NCBI RefSeq assembly: GCF_002407205.1
Contig: NZ_CP023550.1
Span: forward strand, 129,106-193,105
DNA: 64,000 bases
Reading direction: 5' to 3'
From: Rhodobacter sp. CZR27
GTDB lineage: Bacteria > Pseudomonadota > Alphaproteobacteria > Rhodobacterales > Rhodobacteraceae
Shown here: piece after piece, positions 34,842 through 44,316 of the stretch
How positions within the stretch are numbered: position 1 is the stretch's first letter
Layout of the letters: each line of letters starts with the position of its first letter
Program-made: the position numbers and the translations under genes
The notes under the pieces: model-generated
What the model saw: the letters and a program-made list of their open reading frames with translations, nothing else
Told to the model about the DNA's origin: nothing
The model's database searches: none

Positions 34842-35243
34842 GCGGTGCCGGGGAGGCTCCTGCGGACGGGGGCGCGGCAGATGTCGGCATCCGCCCGCCG
34901 AATGAGACATGACCGTCACGCAATAGATCGGCCAGTCACCGCGCCTGAAAGAGAGATCGGACCTCTGTCCAATAGCAGCATATTGATCGATAGGATAATG
35001 GTCCAGAACCTGCCTGTCCGTTGATCCCCTTGCCGGCAAAACGGGCTTCCGGATCCTCTCATCCGTTCGGGAGGAACCCGGAACCTAAAATTAAGTAAAA
35101 CAATATCAGATATTTGCAGATAAACCGCCCCGAAAGGACAATGGCGCACCGCCGGAAATCCGCGGCAAATGGTGGTGGCCGGAATTTGACGAATCGGAAT
35201 GACGGGTCTAGTTCTTGCCCATTGTCTTTATCAAAAAGTCAGT
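34842..35243. promoter_or_regulatory. Intergenic region before the glycan operon
   Basis: 402 bases, no credible gene. The stretch 34960-35130 is AT-rich and holds a perfect palindrome AATATCAGATATT (35102-35114), a candidate operator for the following six-gene operon. Confidence 0.45.
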
Positions 35244-36203
35244 ATGGTCATGGATGCCCTGGTAGGTTTTACGGGCTTCGTCGGCAATTCATTGCGTGGG
35301 CAGCACGAATTTGGCGGCCTCTTCAACCGTTCGAACATCGCCGGGGCGGTGGACCGGACCTTCGGGACCGTCGTCTGCGCCGCGGCTCCCGGATCGATGT
35401 TCACCGCCAACCGCTTCCCCGAGCAGGATGCGGCCGCGATGGGCGCGCTGATGGAGCGGCTCGCCCCGATCCGGGCCGAGCGCTTCGTGCTGATCTCCTC
35501 GATCGCGGTCCTGGACCGGTTCGACGGCGGCGACGACGAGACGAGCACCCGGTTCCAGACCGCCCTCGCCTATGGCCGCAACCGCCGCGCGCTCGAGGAA
35601 TTCTGCGTCGAGCGGTTTCCGCGCTGCCTGATCGTCCGGCTGCCCGCCCTGTTCGGTCCCGGGCTCAGGAAGAACTTCCTGTTCGACATCCTGAACCCGA
35701 TGCCCGCCATGCTGACGGAGCCGCGCCTGGCCGAGCTGGCCGAGGCCCTGCCGGCCGGCCTGCGCCCGGGGCTGGCCGGGATCTACCGGCCCGAGCCGGC
35801 CACCGACCTGCATGTCATCGACCGCGCGGCGCTGGAGGCCAGCGGCCGGCGGCCGGCCTATGACGCGGCGGTGTCGGCGGCCGGGATGGAGGCGGTGCGC
35901 TTCACCCATCCGGACAGCCGCTTCCAGTATTACGACATGTCCCGGCTCTGGGCGGACATCGGCCTCTGCCTCGGGGCGGGGCTCGACCTCATCCATCTCG
36001 CGCCGGAGCCGCTGGAGGCGGGGGCGATCCACCGGGCGCTGACCGGCCGGCCGATGCCCCCATCGCAGGCCAGGATCCACCGCGAGGACCTGCGCACGCG
36101 CCATGCCGCGCTCTGGGGCCGGACGGGTCCCCACATCGCCTCGGCAGGGGAGGTTCTGGCCGGCCTCCGCCGGTTCTTCGCCGCCGAAAGGGCCGCGGCA
36201 TGA
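35244..36203 (+). CDS. NAD-dependent epimerase/dehydratase-like (extended SDR) protein
   Basis: About 319 aa. The Rossmann start VGFTGFVGNSL (GxxGxxG form) lies at the very N-terminus, VLISSIAVLDRF resembles the SDR Ser region, and YGRNRRALEEF gives Y-x-x-x-R rather than the catalytic YxxxK, so the usual Lys is replaced. LPALFGPGLRKNFLFDIL is the R-LFGPG substrate segment common to nucleotide-sugar reductases. It may act on a nucleotide sugar or be a non-catalytic relative. The best ATG (35244 or 35250) has only a weak AAAAAG upstream. First gene of a run of six that overlap or nearly overlap. Confidence 0.75.
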   Translation: MVMDALVGFTGFVGNSLRGQHEFGGLFNRSNIAGAVDRTFGTVVCAAAPGSMFTANRFPEQDAAAMGALMERLAPIRAERFVLISSIAVLDRFDGGDDETSTRFQTALAYGRNRRALEEFCVERFPRCLIVRLPALFGPGLRKNFLFDILNPMPAMLTEPRLAELAEALPAGLRPGLAGIYRPEPATDLHVIDRAALEASGRRPAYDAAVSAAGMEAVRFTHPDSRFQYYDMSRLWADIGLCLGAGLDLIHLAPEPLEAGAIHRALTGRPMPPSQARIHREDLRTRHAALWGRTGPHIASAGEVLAGLRRFFAAERAAA

Positions 36204-37054
36204 GGCTCGCGGTCTCCAACATCGCCTGGCATCCGCAGGACCGGGCCGCGGCCTACGGGGTGCTGCGCGCCCACGGCATCCGCGGCCTCGAGATCGCCCC
36301 GGGGCTGTTCTTCGACCGCAGCGCCGATCCCTTCGCCCCGACCGAGGCCGAACTGGCCGGGGCGGTGGGCGAGGCGCGGGCGGCGGGGCTGGAGCTTGTC
36401 TCGATGCAGTCGCTGCTCTTCGGGGTCGAGGGGGCGGCGCTGTTCGGCGCCCCCGGGGAACGGCAGGCGTTCCGGGCGGGGATGCGGCGCGCCATCGCGC
36501 TGGCCGGGCGGCTGGCGATCCCGAACCTCGTCTTCGGCTCGCCGCGGCAGCGGGTCGTGCCCGCCACCATGGCCGCGACCGAGGCGCGCGAGGTGGCGCT
36601 GGAGACCTTCGCCGATCTCGGCGATGCGGCACAGGCCGCCGGCACGAGGCTGGGGGTGGAATTCAACCCGGCGGCCTATGGCACAAACTTCCTCACCACG
36701 CTCGAGGAGGCCGATGCCTTCGTGGCGGACCTCGCGCATCCGGCGGTGACGCTGATCCTGGATCTCGGTTCGATGCATCTGAACGGGGCCTTCGCCGGCA
36801 TCGCGGAGGCGGTGGCCGGGGTAGCCTCGCCGATCAGCCATGTCCATGTCAGCGAGCCGCATCTGGCGCCGGCCCCCGCCGATGCCGGAGCGGCGGCCAC
36901 CGCCCTCTCGGCGCTCGCCCGGCGCGGCTATTCCGGCTGGGTCTCCATCGAGATGAAACAGCCGCCCGAGGCCATGGCGGCGGTGCTCGGGGCGGCGCTC
37001 GGCCGCCTCATGCAGGCTCTCGACATCGCCAGCGAGAAGGCAGACCCGGCATGA
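36200..37054 (+). CDS. TIM-barrel sugar phosphate isomerase/epimerase-like protein
   Basis: 284 aa of the AP-endonuclease-2/xylose isomerase-like superfamily. Recognisable metal-site strands include GLEIAPGLFF, LVSMQSLLFGVEG, GVEFNPAAYGTNF and LDLGSMHLNG, and SHVHVSEPHL supplies His/Glu ligands; VSIEMKQP gives the last Glu. Enzymes of this fold isomerise or epimerise sugars or act on inositol derivatives in the cytoplasm. The exact substrate cannot be told. Its ATG overlaps the upstream stop (ATGA), and its own stop overlaps the next start. Confidence 0.8.
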   Translation: MRLAVSNIAWHPQDRAAAYGVLRAHGIRGLEIAPGLFFDRSADPFAPTEAELAGAVGEARAAGLELVSMQSLLFGVEGAALFGAPGERQAFRAGMRRAIALAGRLAIPNLVFGSPRQRVVPATMAATEAREVALETFADLGDAAQAAGTRLGVEFNPAAYGTNFLTTLEEADAFVADLAHPAVTLILDLGSMHLNGAFAGIAEAVAGVASPISHVHVSEPHLAPAPADAGAAATALSALARRGYSGWVSIEMKQPPEAMAAVLGAALGRLMQALDIASEKADPA

Positions 37055-38109
37055 CACCGACTTCCCGACGCGAGGACATCTTCGTTTCCGTCTGCCTTCC
37101 GGATCTTCCGGCAACGCGCGAGGCCGCCGCCGGCCTGCAGCGCCTCTGCGGGGACATCGCGGCCCGGTTCCGCTACTGGGAGGTGCTGCTGACCGTGCCG
37201 GCCGATGGCGCCGAGGCCTACGAGCCGCTGATGGCCAGGATCGGCAACATCCGGCTGCTGAAGCTCCGCCATGGCACGCCGTTCTACCGCCGCCGGGTGG
37301 CCGGGGCCGCCGAGGCGATCGGCGACGTGGTGGTGCTGACCGCGATCGACGAGCAGCCGGACCTCGACCTTCCCGCCATGATCGAGGCGGCGGCGGCGGC
37401 CAGTGCCATCGTGATCGGCCGGCGCCGGTCGCGGAGCGCGATGAACCCGCTGCTCGAGGCGCTGGGGCACAGCGCGGGCTTCCGCGTCAGCGCGCGCAGC
37501 ATGCTGACGGCGGCCTATCCCCGCACGCTGCTGAACAAGCTGCTCGCCCATCCCGACCCGCAGCTGGCGCTGCGCTTCCCGCCGATGGACCAGGCCCTGC
37601 CCGTGCTGTGGCAGACCGCCACGGCCCGGCGGCGGCACCGGATGTTCGGCGATCTCGGGCGCAAGCTCGGCCTCGTGCAGAAGCTGCTCGTCAGTTCCGC
37701 CCCGCGGGTGCTGGCGCTGGTCGCGCTTCTGTCGCTGCTGGTGGCCGGGGGGTCGCTCGCGCTCGCCGTCTATGCGGTGGTGGTCTGGCTGACCTTCAGC
37801 GCGGTCCAGCCCGGCTGGTTCACCCTGACGCTCGCGCTGAGCCTGACCGCCCTGTTCCTCTCCATCGCGATCTTCGGCCTGTCGATCGGCGTGCAGAAGA
37901 TGATCGAGTCGCTGTCCGGCGCCCTGGGCGAGGACATCCTGGACGAGCGCAGCTCGGTCGATCTCTTCGGGCAGGTGATGAAAGAGCTGAACGTCGAGGT
38001 GGTGGACGAGACCCCGCCCGTCCTGTCCGGGCAGGAGGCGGTGACCCCGCTTGTCCTGCCCGAACTCGCGATGCGGGGGCGTGCGCCCCTGACGGGAACC
38101 ACGGCATGA
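37051..38109 (+). CDS. GT2-like membrane protein, probably undecaprenyl-linked sugar handling
   Basis: 352 aa. The N-terminal 210 residues look like a GT-A fold (IFVSVCLPDL....FRYWEVLLTVPADG), but the DxD motif reads AIDEQ, so catalysis is doubtful. Two membrane helices follow (VLALVALLSLLVAGGSLALAV and WFTLTLALSLTALFLSIAIF), the GT2-plus-TM layout of ArnC/GtrB-type enzymes. A cytosolic tail of about 55 residues ends it. It overlaps its neighbours by four bases on both sides and lies two genes before gtrA, which makes a prenyl-linked sugar transferase role plausible. Confidence 0.75.
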   Translation: MTPTSRREDIFVSVCLPDLPATREAAAGLQRLCGDIAARFRYWEVLLTVPADGAEAYEPLMARIGNIRLLKLRHGTPFYRRRVAGAAEAIGDVVVLTAIDEQPDLDLPAMIEAAAAASAIVIGRRRSRSAMNPLLEALGHSAGFRVSARSMLTAAYPRTLLNKLLAHPDPQLALRFPPMDQALPVLWQTATARRRHRMFGDLGRKLGLVQKLLVSSAPRVLALVALLSLLVAGGSLALAVYAVVVWLTFSAVQPGWFTLTLALSLTALFLSIAIFGLSIGVQKMIESLSGALGEDILDERSSVDLFGQVMKELNVEVVDETPPVLSGQEAVTPLVLPELAMRGRAPLTGTTA

Positions 38110-39269
38110 GCCGCGGCGGAGCCGTCGACTGCCTGGTGATCGGCGGCGGCTTCTATGGCTGCTGCCTTGCGCTGTTCCTGCGCTCGGTCACCGACCGGAT
38201 CGTGCTGGTCGAGTCGGGCGACCGGCTGATGGACCGCGCCTCGCGGGTCAACCAGGCGCGCGTCCATACCGGCTTCCACTATCCGCGCTCGGCGCTGACC
38301 GCGGCCAAGTCGATGGTGCTGCACCGCCGCTTCGCCGAGGACTTCCCCGAGGCGATCCGGTCCGACTTCCAGATGCTCTACGCCATCGCGCGCCGCCGCT
38401 CGAAGGTCAGCGCCAAGCGGTTCTACCGGATGTTTTCCGACATGGGCGCGCCGATCGCCCCGGCCACGCCCTCGCAGGCGGCCCTCTTCGACCCCGCGAC
38501 CATCGAGGCGACCTTCGCCTGCACCGAGCACGCCTTCGACTATTCGGTGCTGCGCAACCACATGGGAAGACGGCTCGACGCGCTGGGGATGGACCTGCGG
38601 CTGAACACCGCCGTGGAGGGCCTCGAGGAACACGAGGATGGCGTCATCGTCCGGCTCTCCTCGGGCGAGGAGATCCGGGCCCGGCACGTCTTCAACGTCA
38701 CCTATGCCCAGATCAACCACATCCTGCGGATGGCCGCCCTGCCCGAGGCGAGCCTGAAGCACGAGCTGACCGAGATCGCGCTGATCCGCCCGCCGGCACA
38801 GCTCGAGGGTTTCGGCATCACCATCATGGACGGTCCCTTCCTGTCGGTCATGCCCTATCCGGCCGAGGCGCTGCATTCGCTGACCCATGTCCGCTACACC
38901 CCGCAGATGAGCTGGACCGACGCCACCAGCGACCGCCCGGCCTATGAGGTCTTCGCTGCCGCCGAGCCGCAGAGCCGGCACCGCCACATGATCCTCGACG
39001 GGCTGCGCTACGTGCCCTGCCTGGCCGAGAGCCAGTGGGTGAGGTCGATCCACGACGTGAAGACGGTGCTGGTGAAGAACGAGCAGGACGACGGCCGGCC
39101 GATCCTCTACCAGCAGCAGCCCAGGGGTTCGCGGGTGATCTCGATCCTCGGCGGCAAGATCGACAACATCTACGACCTCTTCGACCTCGTGCGGCTGACC
39201 CGGCCGGACTGGGCGGCGGCGAACGAAAGCCTCCTCTGCCCGCCCCGCGCCGCCCGGAGGATGGCCTGA
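38106..39269 (+). CDS. FAD-dependent oxidoreductase, DAO-like
   Basis: 387 aa. The dinucleotide-binding GxGxxG is at the very start (VDCLVIGGGFYGCCLALFL), with the acidic ribose-binding residue in VLVESGDR. ARVHTGFHYPRS corresponds to the FAD pyrophosphate region of the D-amino-acid-oxidase-like family, and ILGGKIDNIYDL is a conserved C-terminal segment. Relatives in polysaccharide loci oxidise or rearrange sugar-linked groups, but substrate assignment is not possible. Overlaps the upstream gene by four bases and the downstream gtrA start (TGATG). Confidence 0.8.
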   Translation: MSRGGAVDCLVIGGGFYGCCLALFLRSVTDRIVLVESGDRLMDRASRVNQARVHTGFHYPRSALTAAKSMVLHRRFAEDFPEAIRSDFQMLYAIARRRSKVSAKRFYRMFSDMGAPIAPATPSQAALFDPATIEATFACTEHAFDYSVLRNHMGRRLDALGMDLRLNTAVEGLEEHEDGVIVRLSSGEEIRARHVFNVTYAQINHILRMAALPEASLKHELTEIALIRPPAQLEGFGITIMDGPFLSVMPYPAEALHSLTHVRYTPQMSWTDATSDRPAYEVFAAAEPQSRHRHMILDGLRYVPCLAESQWVRSIHDVKTVLVKNEQDDGRPILYQQQPRGSRVISILGGKIDNIYDLFDLVRLTRPDWAAANESLLCPPRAARRMA

Positions 39270-39700
39270 TGCGGCGCCGGGTGCCGACCGACCTTCTGCG
39301 CTTCGGCGTGGTCTCGGTCCTGGGGCTGGGGCTGGATCTTGCGGTGGCCTGGGGGCTGGCGGTTCTGGCCGGACTCGCCCTGCCCTTCGCCGCGGTCTGC
39401 GGCTTCGTCGCGGGGGCGGCGCTGAACTATGTCCTGCACCATTTCTGGACCTTCCGCAGCGCCGCCCCCCGGGCCGCCGGCGACGGCCATGCCCGGCGCC
39501 TCTTGCGCTATGGCGCGGGGCTCGGCCTGACGCTGGCCTCGCGCGTGGCCACCGTCGCCGTGCTGGAGCGGGTGCTGTTCCCCTCCGAAGGCGAGGAACT
39601 CGCGGCGCTGGCAGGCGGAACGGCGGTCTCCTTCGTGGTCAACTACCTGTCCAGCAGGCATTTCGTGTTCCGCCCCGGCGCCGCGCCGGAGATCAAGTGA
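39269..39700 (+). CDS. GtrA-family membrane protein
   Basis: 143 aa with four membrane helices. The GtrA signature is visible: LLRFGVVSVLGLGLDLAVAW at the N-terminus, ALNYVLHHFWTFR (N-Y...H..WTF) after helix two, and SFVVNYLSSRHFVF at the end. GtrA proteins help move undecaprenyl-linked sugars across the inner membrane or otherwise assist a glycosyltransferase. Its overlap with the FAD gene and closeness to the GT2-GT39 gene show that these work together. Confidence 0.88.
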   Translation: MRRRVPTDLLRFGVVSVLGLGLDLAVAWGLAVLAGLALPFAAVCGFVAGAALNYVLHHFWTFRSAAPRAAGDGHARRLLRYGAGLGLTLASRVATVAVLERVLFPSEGEELAALAGGTAVSFVVNYLSSRHFVFRPGAAPEIK

Positions 39701-39743
39701 TGCCTGCGGCGCGGGCATGCGTGCCAGTCGAGAGGGAAGCGAC

Positions 39744-42182
39744 GTGAACCAGGTGAGCCCCCCGAAGGAGGCGATCTCCGCCCCCGTGGACGGTCCGATG
39801 GAGGTGCCGGCCCACGAGGCCCGGATCCTCGCCCCTAAGGCCAGCCGCTACCTGCTGGTGATCCCGGTGATCAACGAGGGCGAGCGGATCCGGCGCCAGC
39901 TCAGGACCCTGCACGGGCTCGCGCTGGCGCTCGACGTGGTGATCGCGGATGGTGGATCGACCGACGGCTCGCTCGACCCGGGCTTCCTGCGCGAGTGCGG
40001 GGTGCGGGCGCTTCTGACCAAGACCGGCCCGGGCCGTCTCAGCGCGCAGCTGCGCATGGCCTATGCCTGGGGGCTGGCCGAGGGCTATGACGGCATCCTG
40101 ACGGTGGACGGCAACGGCAAGGACGGGCTCGAGGCGCTGCCGCGCTTCACCGCGGCGCTCGATGCGGGCTTCGACTATGTCCAGGGTTCGCGCTACCGTC
40201 CCGGCGGGCAGGCGATCAACACGCCCCTCGACCGCAAGCTGGGCGGGCGGTTCCTGCATGCGCCGGTGCTGTCGCTCGCCTCGGGCACCCGGCTGACCGA
40301 TACGACGAACGGCTTCCGCGCCTATTCCCGCCGCTACCTGACCGATCCGCGGGTGGCGCCGTTCCGCGACTGCTTCCGCGACTACAGCCTGCTGTTCTAC
40401 CTCTCGGCCCGCGCGGGCCAGCTCGGCTACCGCGTGACCGAGGTGCCGGTGCGGCGGGAATATCCGGCGACCGGTCCCGTTCCCACCAAGATGGGCAGCG
40501 TCGGTGCCAAGCTCGCGCTGGTGGGGGAACTCTTCCGCGCCGCGCTCGGCGGCTTTCACCCCGAGGCCGACCGGCCGCTCTTCGGGGTGGGCGGGGTCAG
40601 GGCGGTGCCCTGGCTCCTGCCGGCGGTCTTCCTGCTGATCCTCGTCTCGCGGCTGGCCGGCATCCTCGATGCGCCCGACATCTGGCACGACGAGGGGATG
40701 CTGATGGCGAACCTGCCGCTGCCCTCGCTTCTCGCGGCCTTCGGCCCCCTGCCTTACTACGCACAGGCCGCGCCGCCGGGCTACCTGATGCTGGCGAGCA
40801 CCGTGATGGCGGGGTCGGGCGAGCATCCCGAGACCGGGCTGCGCCTCCTGAGCATGGCGGGCAGCCTCGGCGCCGCGGCCTTCCTCGCGCTTGCCCTGCG
40901 GCGGCTGGGCGGGGCGGTGGTGGCGCCGGTGGCGCTTGCGCTGGTGTTCCTGTCGCCCTTCGGCGTGCGCTATGGCATCGAGATCAAGCAGTATGCCTTC
41001 GAACTGCTGGCCACCTGCCTGATGCTCCTCGCCACCGTCCGGGCCGTCCAGTGCCCGGGACGGGCCAGCCTCGCGATCCTCGCGGGCTCGGGGCTGGCCG
41101 CGATCCTCTTCTCCTTCGCGGCCCCGGTGCTCTTCGCCGCCCTTGCACTGGCCGCGGTGCTGCAGATGTGGCTGCTGGGGCGCGAGGGACTCCGGCCGCT
41201 CGCCGGCACCTTCGCGCTGCTCGTCGGGCTGGCGGGGCTGTGGCACCTCACCGTGATCTCGCCCGCCACGGCCGACCAGTTCACCCATTTCTCGGAGGCC
41301 TATGCACAGGGCTACCTGCGGCTGCCGTTCCTCGGCGACCAGGGCAGCACGATCTCGGGCGGTCTCCGCATCATGCTGGGGATGTTCGATCCCTTCTACC
41401 GGTTCTCCAGCGGGCACCACTCGCCCCACCTGTTCGCGATCCTGGGCGTGATCCTGCTGGGGCTGGGCCTGCTGGCGGCGCTCCGGCGCGGCCTCCTGCT
41501 GCCGGTGGCCTGCGTGGCCCTGCTGGGCGGGCTTGCGGTGCTGAGCCTCGCGCGGCTCTACCCGATCCTCTACACCCGCCATTTCATCTTCGTGCAGCCC
41601 GTCGTGGGCACCATGCTCGCCATCGGCCTGCTGACGCTTCTCGGCTGGGCGGCGCGGCGGCTCGCGCCCCTGCCCCGGGCGGTCACGCTGGCCGCGGGCT
41701 TCGTCGCGCTCTTCGGCGGCCTCTCCCTCCTCGCCGGCCTGACGCAGGAAAAGCAGCAGCTGAGCGAGGCGCTGGCCGTCATTGCGCGCACCTCCAGGGA
41801 CCCCGATCCGCTGATCTACGTGGGGATCACGGCGCAGCCCAACATGCTTTACGTCGCGCCGGAGTTCGGCACGCAGATCGGCTATGGCCCGCATGCGTTC
41901 GACCCCGACTACCGCAAGCGCGGCACGACGGCCACGCTGGCCACCGACCATGCCGACCGGATCCGGAGCCATACCGAGATCTGGATGCTGGAGACGCTGG
42001 TGTATGACGGCGACTTCGACCGGGTGAGGCAGGACCTCGCGCCGCTGGAAGCCGCCTTCGGACCCTGCGAGGAACTCTACCGCTCCGGCTCGTCGCGGGA
42101 TCTGGGCCACACGCTGGCCTATCGCTGCCGCGCCCCCGACCGGGACGCGCCGCAGGCCGCCCGGCAAGGCGGCCTGCCGTAG
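39744..42182 (+). CDS. Bifunctional GT2-plus-GT39-like membrane glycosyltransferase
   Basis: 812 aa from GTG at 39744, chosen because AGGGAAG lies five bases before it; an ATG at 39717 would add nine codons. The N-terminal third is a DPM/GT2 domain (YLLVIPVINEGERI, then DVVIADGGSTDGS and the DGN metal site in ILTVDGNGKD). After a linker comes a polytopic domain of about 11 helices with DIWHDEG in its first loop, where GT39/ArnT-like enzymes keep catalytic acidic residues. It could both make a prenyl-linked sugar and transfer it in the periplasm. Last gene of the operon, convergent with a chemoreceptor gene 34 bases away. Confidence 0.82.
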   Translation: MNQVSPPKEAISAPVDGPMEVPAHEARILAPKASRYLLVIPVINEGERIRRQLRTLHGLALALDVVIADGGSTDGSLDPGFLRECGVRALLTKTGPGRLSAQLRMAYAWGLAEGYDGILTVDGNGKDGLEALPRFTAALDAGFDYVQGSRYRPGGQAINTPLDRKLGGRFLHAPVLSLASGTRLTDTTNGFRAYSRRYLTDPRVAPFRDCFRDYSLLFYLSARAGQLGYRVTEVPVRREYPATGPVPTKMGSVGAKLALVGELFRAALGGFHPEADRPLFGVGGVRAVPWLLPAVFLLILVSRLAGILDAPDIWHDEGMLMANLPLPSLLAAFGPLPYYAQAAPPGYLMLASTVMAGSGEHPETGLRLLSMAGSLGAAAFLALALRRLGGAVVAPVALALVFLSPFGVRYGIEIKQYAFELLATCLMLLATVRAVQCPGRASLAILAGSGLAAILFSFAAPVLFAALALAAVLQMWLLGREGLRPLAGTFALLVGLAGLWHLTVISPATADQFTHFSEAYAQGYLRLPFLGDQGSTISGGLRIMLGMFDPFYRFSSGHHSPHLFAILGVILLGLGLLAALRRGLLLPVACVALLGGLAVLSLARLYPILYTRHFIFVQPVVGTMLAIGLLTLLGWAARRLAPLPRAVTLAAGFVALFGGLSLLAGLTQEKQQLSEALAVIARTSRDPDPLIYVGITAQPNMLYVAPEFGTQIGYGPHAFDPDYRKRGTTATLATDHADRIRSHTEIWMLETLVYDGDFDRVRQDLAPLEAAFGPCEELYRSGSSRDLGHTLAYRCRAPDRDAPQAARQGGLP

Positions 42183-42216
42183 GAGCCTGGCCCCTGCCGC
42201 TTGCCCGGCGGCCTCC

Positions 42217-43806
42217 TCAGCCGGCCAGGGCCCGCGGCAGGGCGGGCCGCCGCCGCAGCGGGACGAGCCGGTCGGTGGTCCTTTCCGTGGCCCGCGGGGC
42301 CGCGCCGGGATGAAGCCGGAAGAACGTCATCCCTTCCCGGAGCCGCGCCGCCTGCCGCGAGAGATCCGAGGCGCCTTCCGCCAGCTGTTCCGAGGCGGCG
42401 CCGGTCTGCTGCGCCACGCCGTCGAGCTGCTCGATGGCGGCGGAGATCTGCCCGGCGCCGAGCGCAAGCTCGCGCGTGGCATCCGAGATCTTCGACACGA
42501 GGGTCGCGGTGGTGCGGCTGTCCGGCACCAGCCGTTCCAGCCCCTCGCGGGCATGGGCCGCCGTGCGGGCCGTGCGGATCGACAGATCCGAGATGTCGCG
42601 CGCGGCGGTCTGGCTGCGTTCGGCCAGCCTGCGCACCTCGTCGGCCACAACGGCGAAGCCGCGGCCATGCTCGCCCGCGCGGGCGGCCTCGACCGCGGCG
42701 TTCAGCGCCAGAAGATCGGTCTGGCGCGCGATTTCCTGCACGACGAGGATGCGGTCCGAGATCTCCTGCATGGCCGCGACCGTCTCGGCCACCGACTCGC
42801 CGAACCGCCGGGCCTCCTCGGCGGAGTCCAGCGCGCGCCGCTCGGTCTCGCCGGCGTGCTGCGAGCTTTGCCGGATGTTCGCCGCCATCTGCTCGACCGA
42901 GGCCGAGGCCTCCTGGCTGGCCGAGGCCTGCTCGGTCGCGCCCTGGCTCAGCTGCTCGGACGAGGCCGCGATCAGCGCGCTCTTCTCGGCCACCTGCCCG
43001 GCCGTCGCCGAGACCGAGGTCACCACCTCGCGCAGCCTCGCGACCATGCGGTTGTTTGCGGCCAGCAGCGCCGCGATCTCGTCCCGGCCCCGGATCTCGG
43101 CCATCTCGCTGAGGTCGCCCCCGGCCACGCGCTCGCTCAGCGCCAGCGCCTGCCTGAGCCCCCGCCCGATGGTGACGACGATCCACGCCCCCGAGGCCAG
43201 CGAGACCAGCCCCGCGATGGCGAGGATCGCCAGGAGATTGCGCATGGACCGCAGGAAGCCGGCATCGACCCTGACCCGGTTGGCCTCCATCTCGCGCAGC
43301 AGCTCGTCCGACAGCGTGGTCAGCAGGCCCACCCGCCGCGACAGCCCGGCCTGCTGTTCGGGCGACATGAGCAGCGCCTGCGCCTCGGCCATCCGCCCGG
43401 CATCCGCAAGCTCGATCACGCGGTCGTTGACCGCCTTGGTGGCCTTCCAGTCGGTCTCGTAGGCCTTCAGCACCTCCATCCGCGGCGTGCCCTCGAGAAG
43501 GGTCGAGAGCCGCGTGAAGGAGGCGAGCATCTCGGTGCGGGCCGTCTTCATCAGCGCATCCTGCCGGGCGTGGATCCCGGCCGAGGCCGTCATCGTGTAT
43601 TCGCGCTGCGTCATGTTGCGCAGAAGCTGGTTCTGGTTCAGCCGAAGCGCCTCGATCACCTGCGGCGCGTCCCGTCCCACCAGGGTGTCGAGTTGTCCGC
43701 GCAGATCGTTGATGGTGGAGATTGCCACCCAGATCGCAAGGCCGCCGAGGGCCATGACGACCGAGAACGTGCCGATGAGGCGGGTGCGAATGGTTAATGC
43801 AAACAT
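42217..43806 (-). CDS. Methyl-accepting chemotaxis protein
   Basis: 529 aa. TM1 about residues 8-28 ([20 protein letters not shown]), a four-helix-bundle-like periplasmic domain of about 160 residues, TM2 ([20 protein letters not shown]), a HAMP domain ([27 protein letters not shown]) and the coiled-coil signalling domain with the conserved hairpin [22 protein letters not shown]. The protein senses a periplasmic stimulus and signals to CheA/CheW. The ATG at 43806 has AAGGG eight bases before it; an upstream ATG would add 14 unlikely residues. Paired divergently with a second receptor. No che genes are in the window. Confidence 0.95.
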   Translation of the reverse strand: MFALTIRTRLIGTFSVVMALGGLAIWVAISTINDLRGQLDTLVGRDAPQVIEALRLNQNQLLRNMTQREYTMTASAGIHARQDALMKTARTEMLASFTRLSTLLEGTPRMEVLKAYETDWKATKAVNDRVIELADAGRMAEAQALLMSPEQQAGLSRRVGLLTTLSDELLREMEANRVRVDAGFLRSMRNLLAILAIAGLVSLASGAWIVVTIGRGLRQALALSERVAGGDLSEMAEIRGRDEIAALLAANNRMVARLREVVTSVSATAGQVAEKSALIAASSEQLSQGATEQASASQEASASVEQMAANIRQSSQHAGETERRALDSAEEARRFGESVAETVAAMQEISDRILVVQEIARQTDLLALNAAVEAARAGEHGRGFAVVADEVRRLAERSQTAARDISDLSIRTARTAAHAREGLERLVPDSRTTATLVSKISDATRELALGAGQISAAIEQLDGVAQQTGAASEQLAEGASDLSRQAARLREGMTFFRLHPGAAPRATERTTDRLVPLRRRPALPRALAG

Positions 43807-44316
43807 CTGGAAGCCCTTGAACTCTTTAACAGAACATTGCCGCACCATGGCAGGGCGCGGCTGGAACGGCAGCCATCTCTTGGCATGAGCACCGCTCGCT
43901 TGCGGTGGCCGGGACTGGCCGGGAGGCGGGGATGCCGTCCCTGAGGATGCGGTGGCCTGTCGCAGGGGGCGCGGCTCCGCACCTCCCGATCCGCGAGCCG
44001 CCGCAAGGGCCTGGGGCCGCCCCGCGGGCGCGTCCCGATGCCCGGCCCTTGCGATGCGGGCCGGGCCGCGGCTTTCCGCAGGCTGGGGTGCCGGCAGGGA
44101 TCCCTGCCCCCTCCGGCCTGTGCGGGGGGTGCCGGCCGCGTCCTGTGCGGCGCTGCCGCACCGGCCCGGACGCGCCGGGACTGCCCAAGACGGTGGGGCC
44201 GACTAAAGAGTTCATAAATATCTCCGTTGGATGATCCCGGCGGGAGCGGTGACGGTCTATGCCGGAAAGGCGCCCGATCAGGCAAAGGGCGATCCTCGGC
44301 AAAAGGTACAACCAGT
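43807..44316. promoter_or_regulatory. Divergent chemoreceptor promoter region
   Basis: 510 bases without a gene. The 11-mer TAAAGAGTTCA occurs at 44204-44214 facing the right-hand receptor and, inverted, at 43818-43828 facing the left-hand one. The right copy is followed by AT-rich sequence (TAAATAT), the only AT-rich patch here, which may be its promoter. Confidence 0.45.

Noticed and set aside
44204..44230. Sigma-28-type promoter before the right-hand chemoreceptor
   Set aside because: TAAA is present, but the -10 region matches GCCGATAA at only about half its positions, and the mirrored copy at the other receptor overlaps the start codon.
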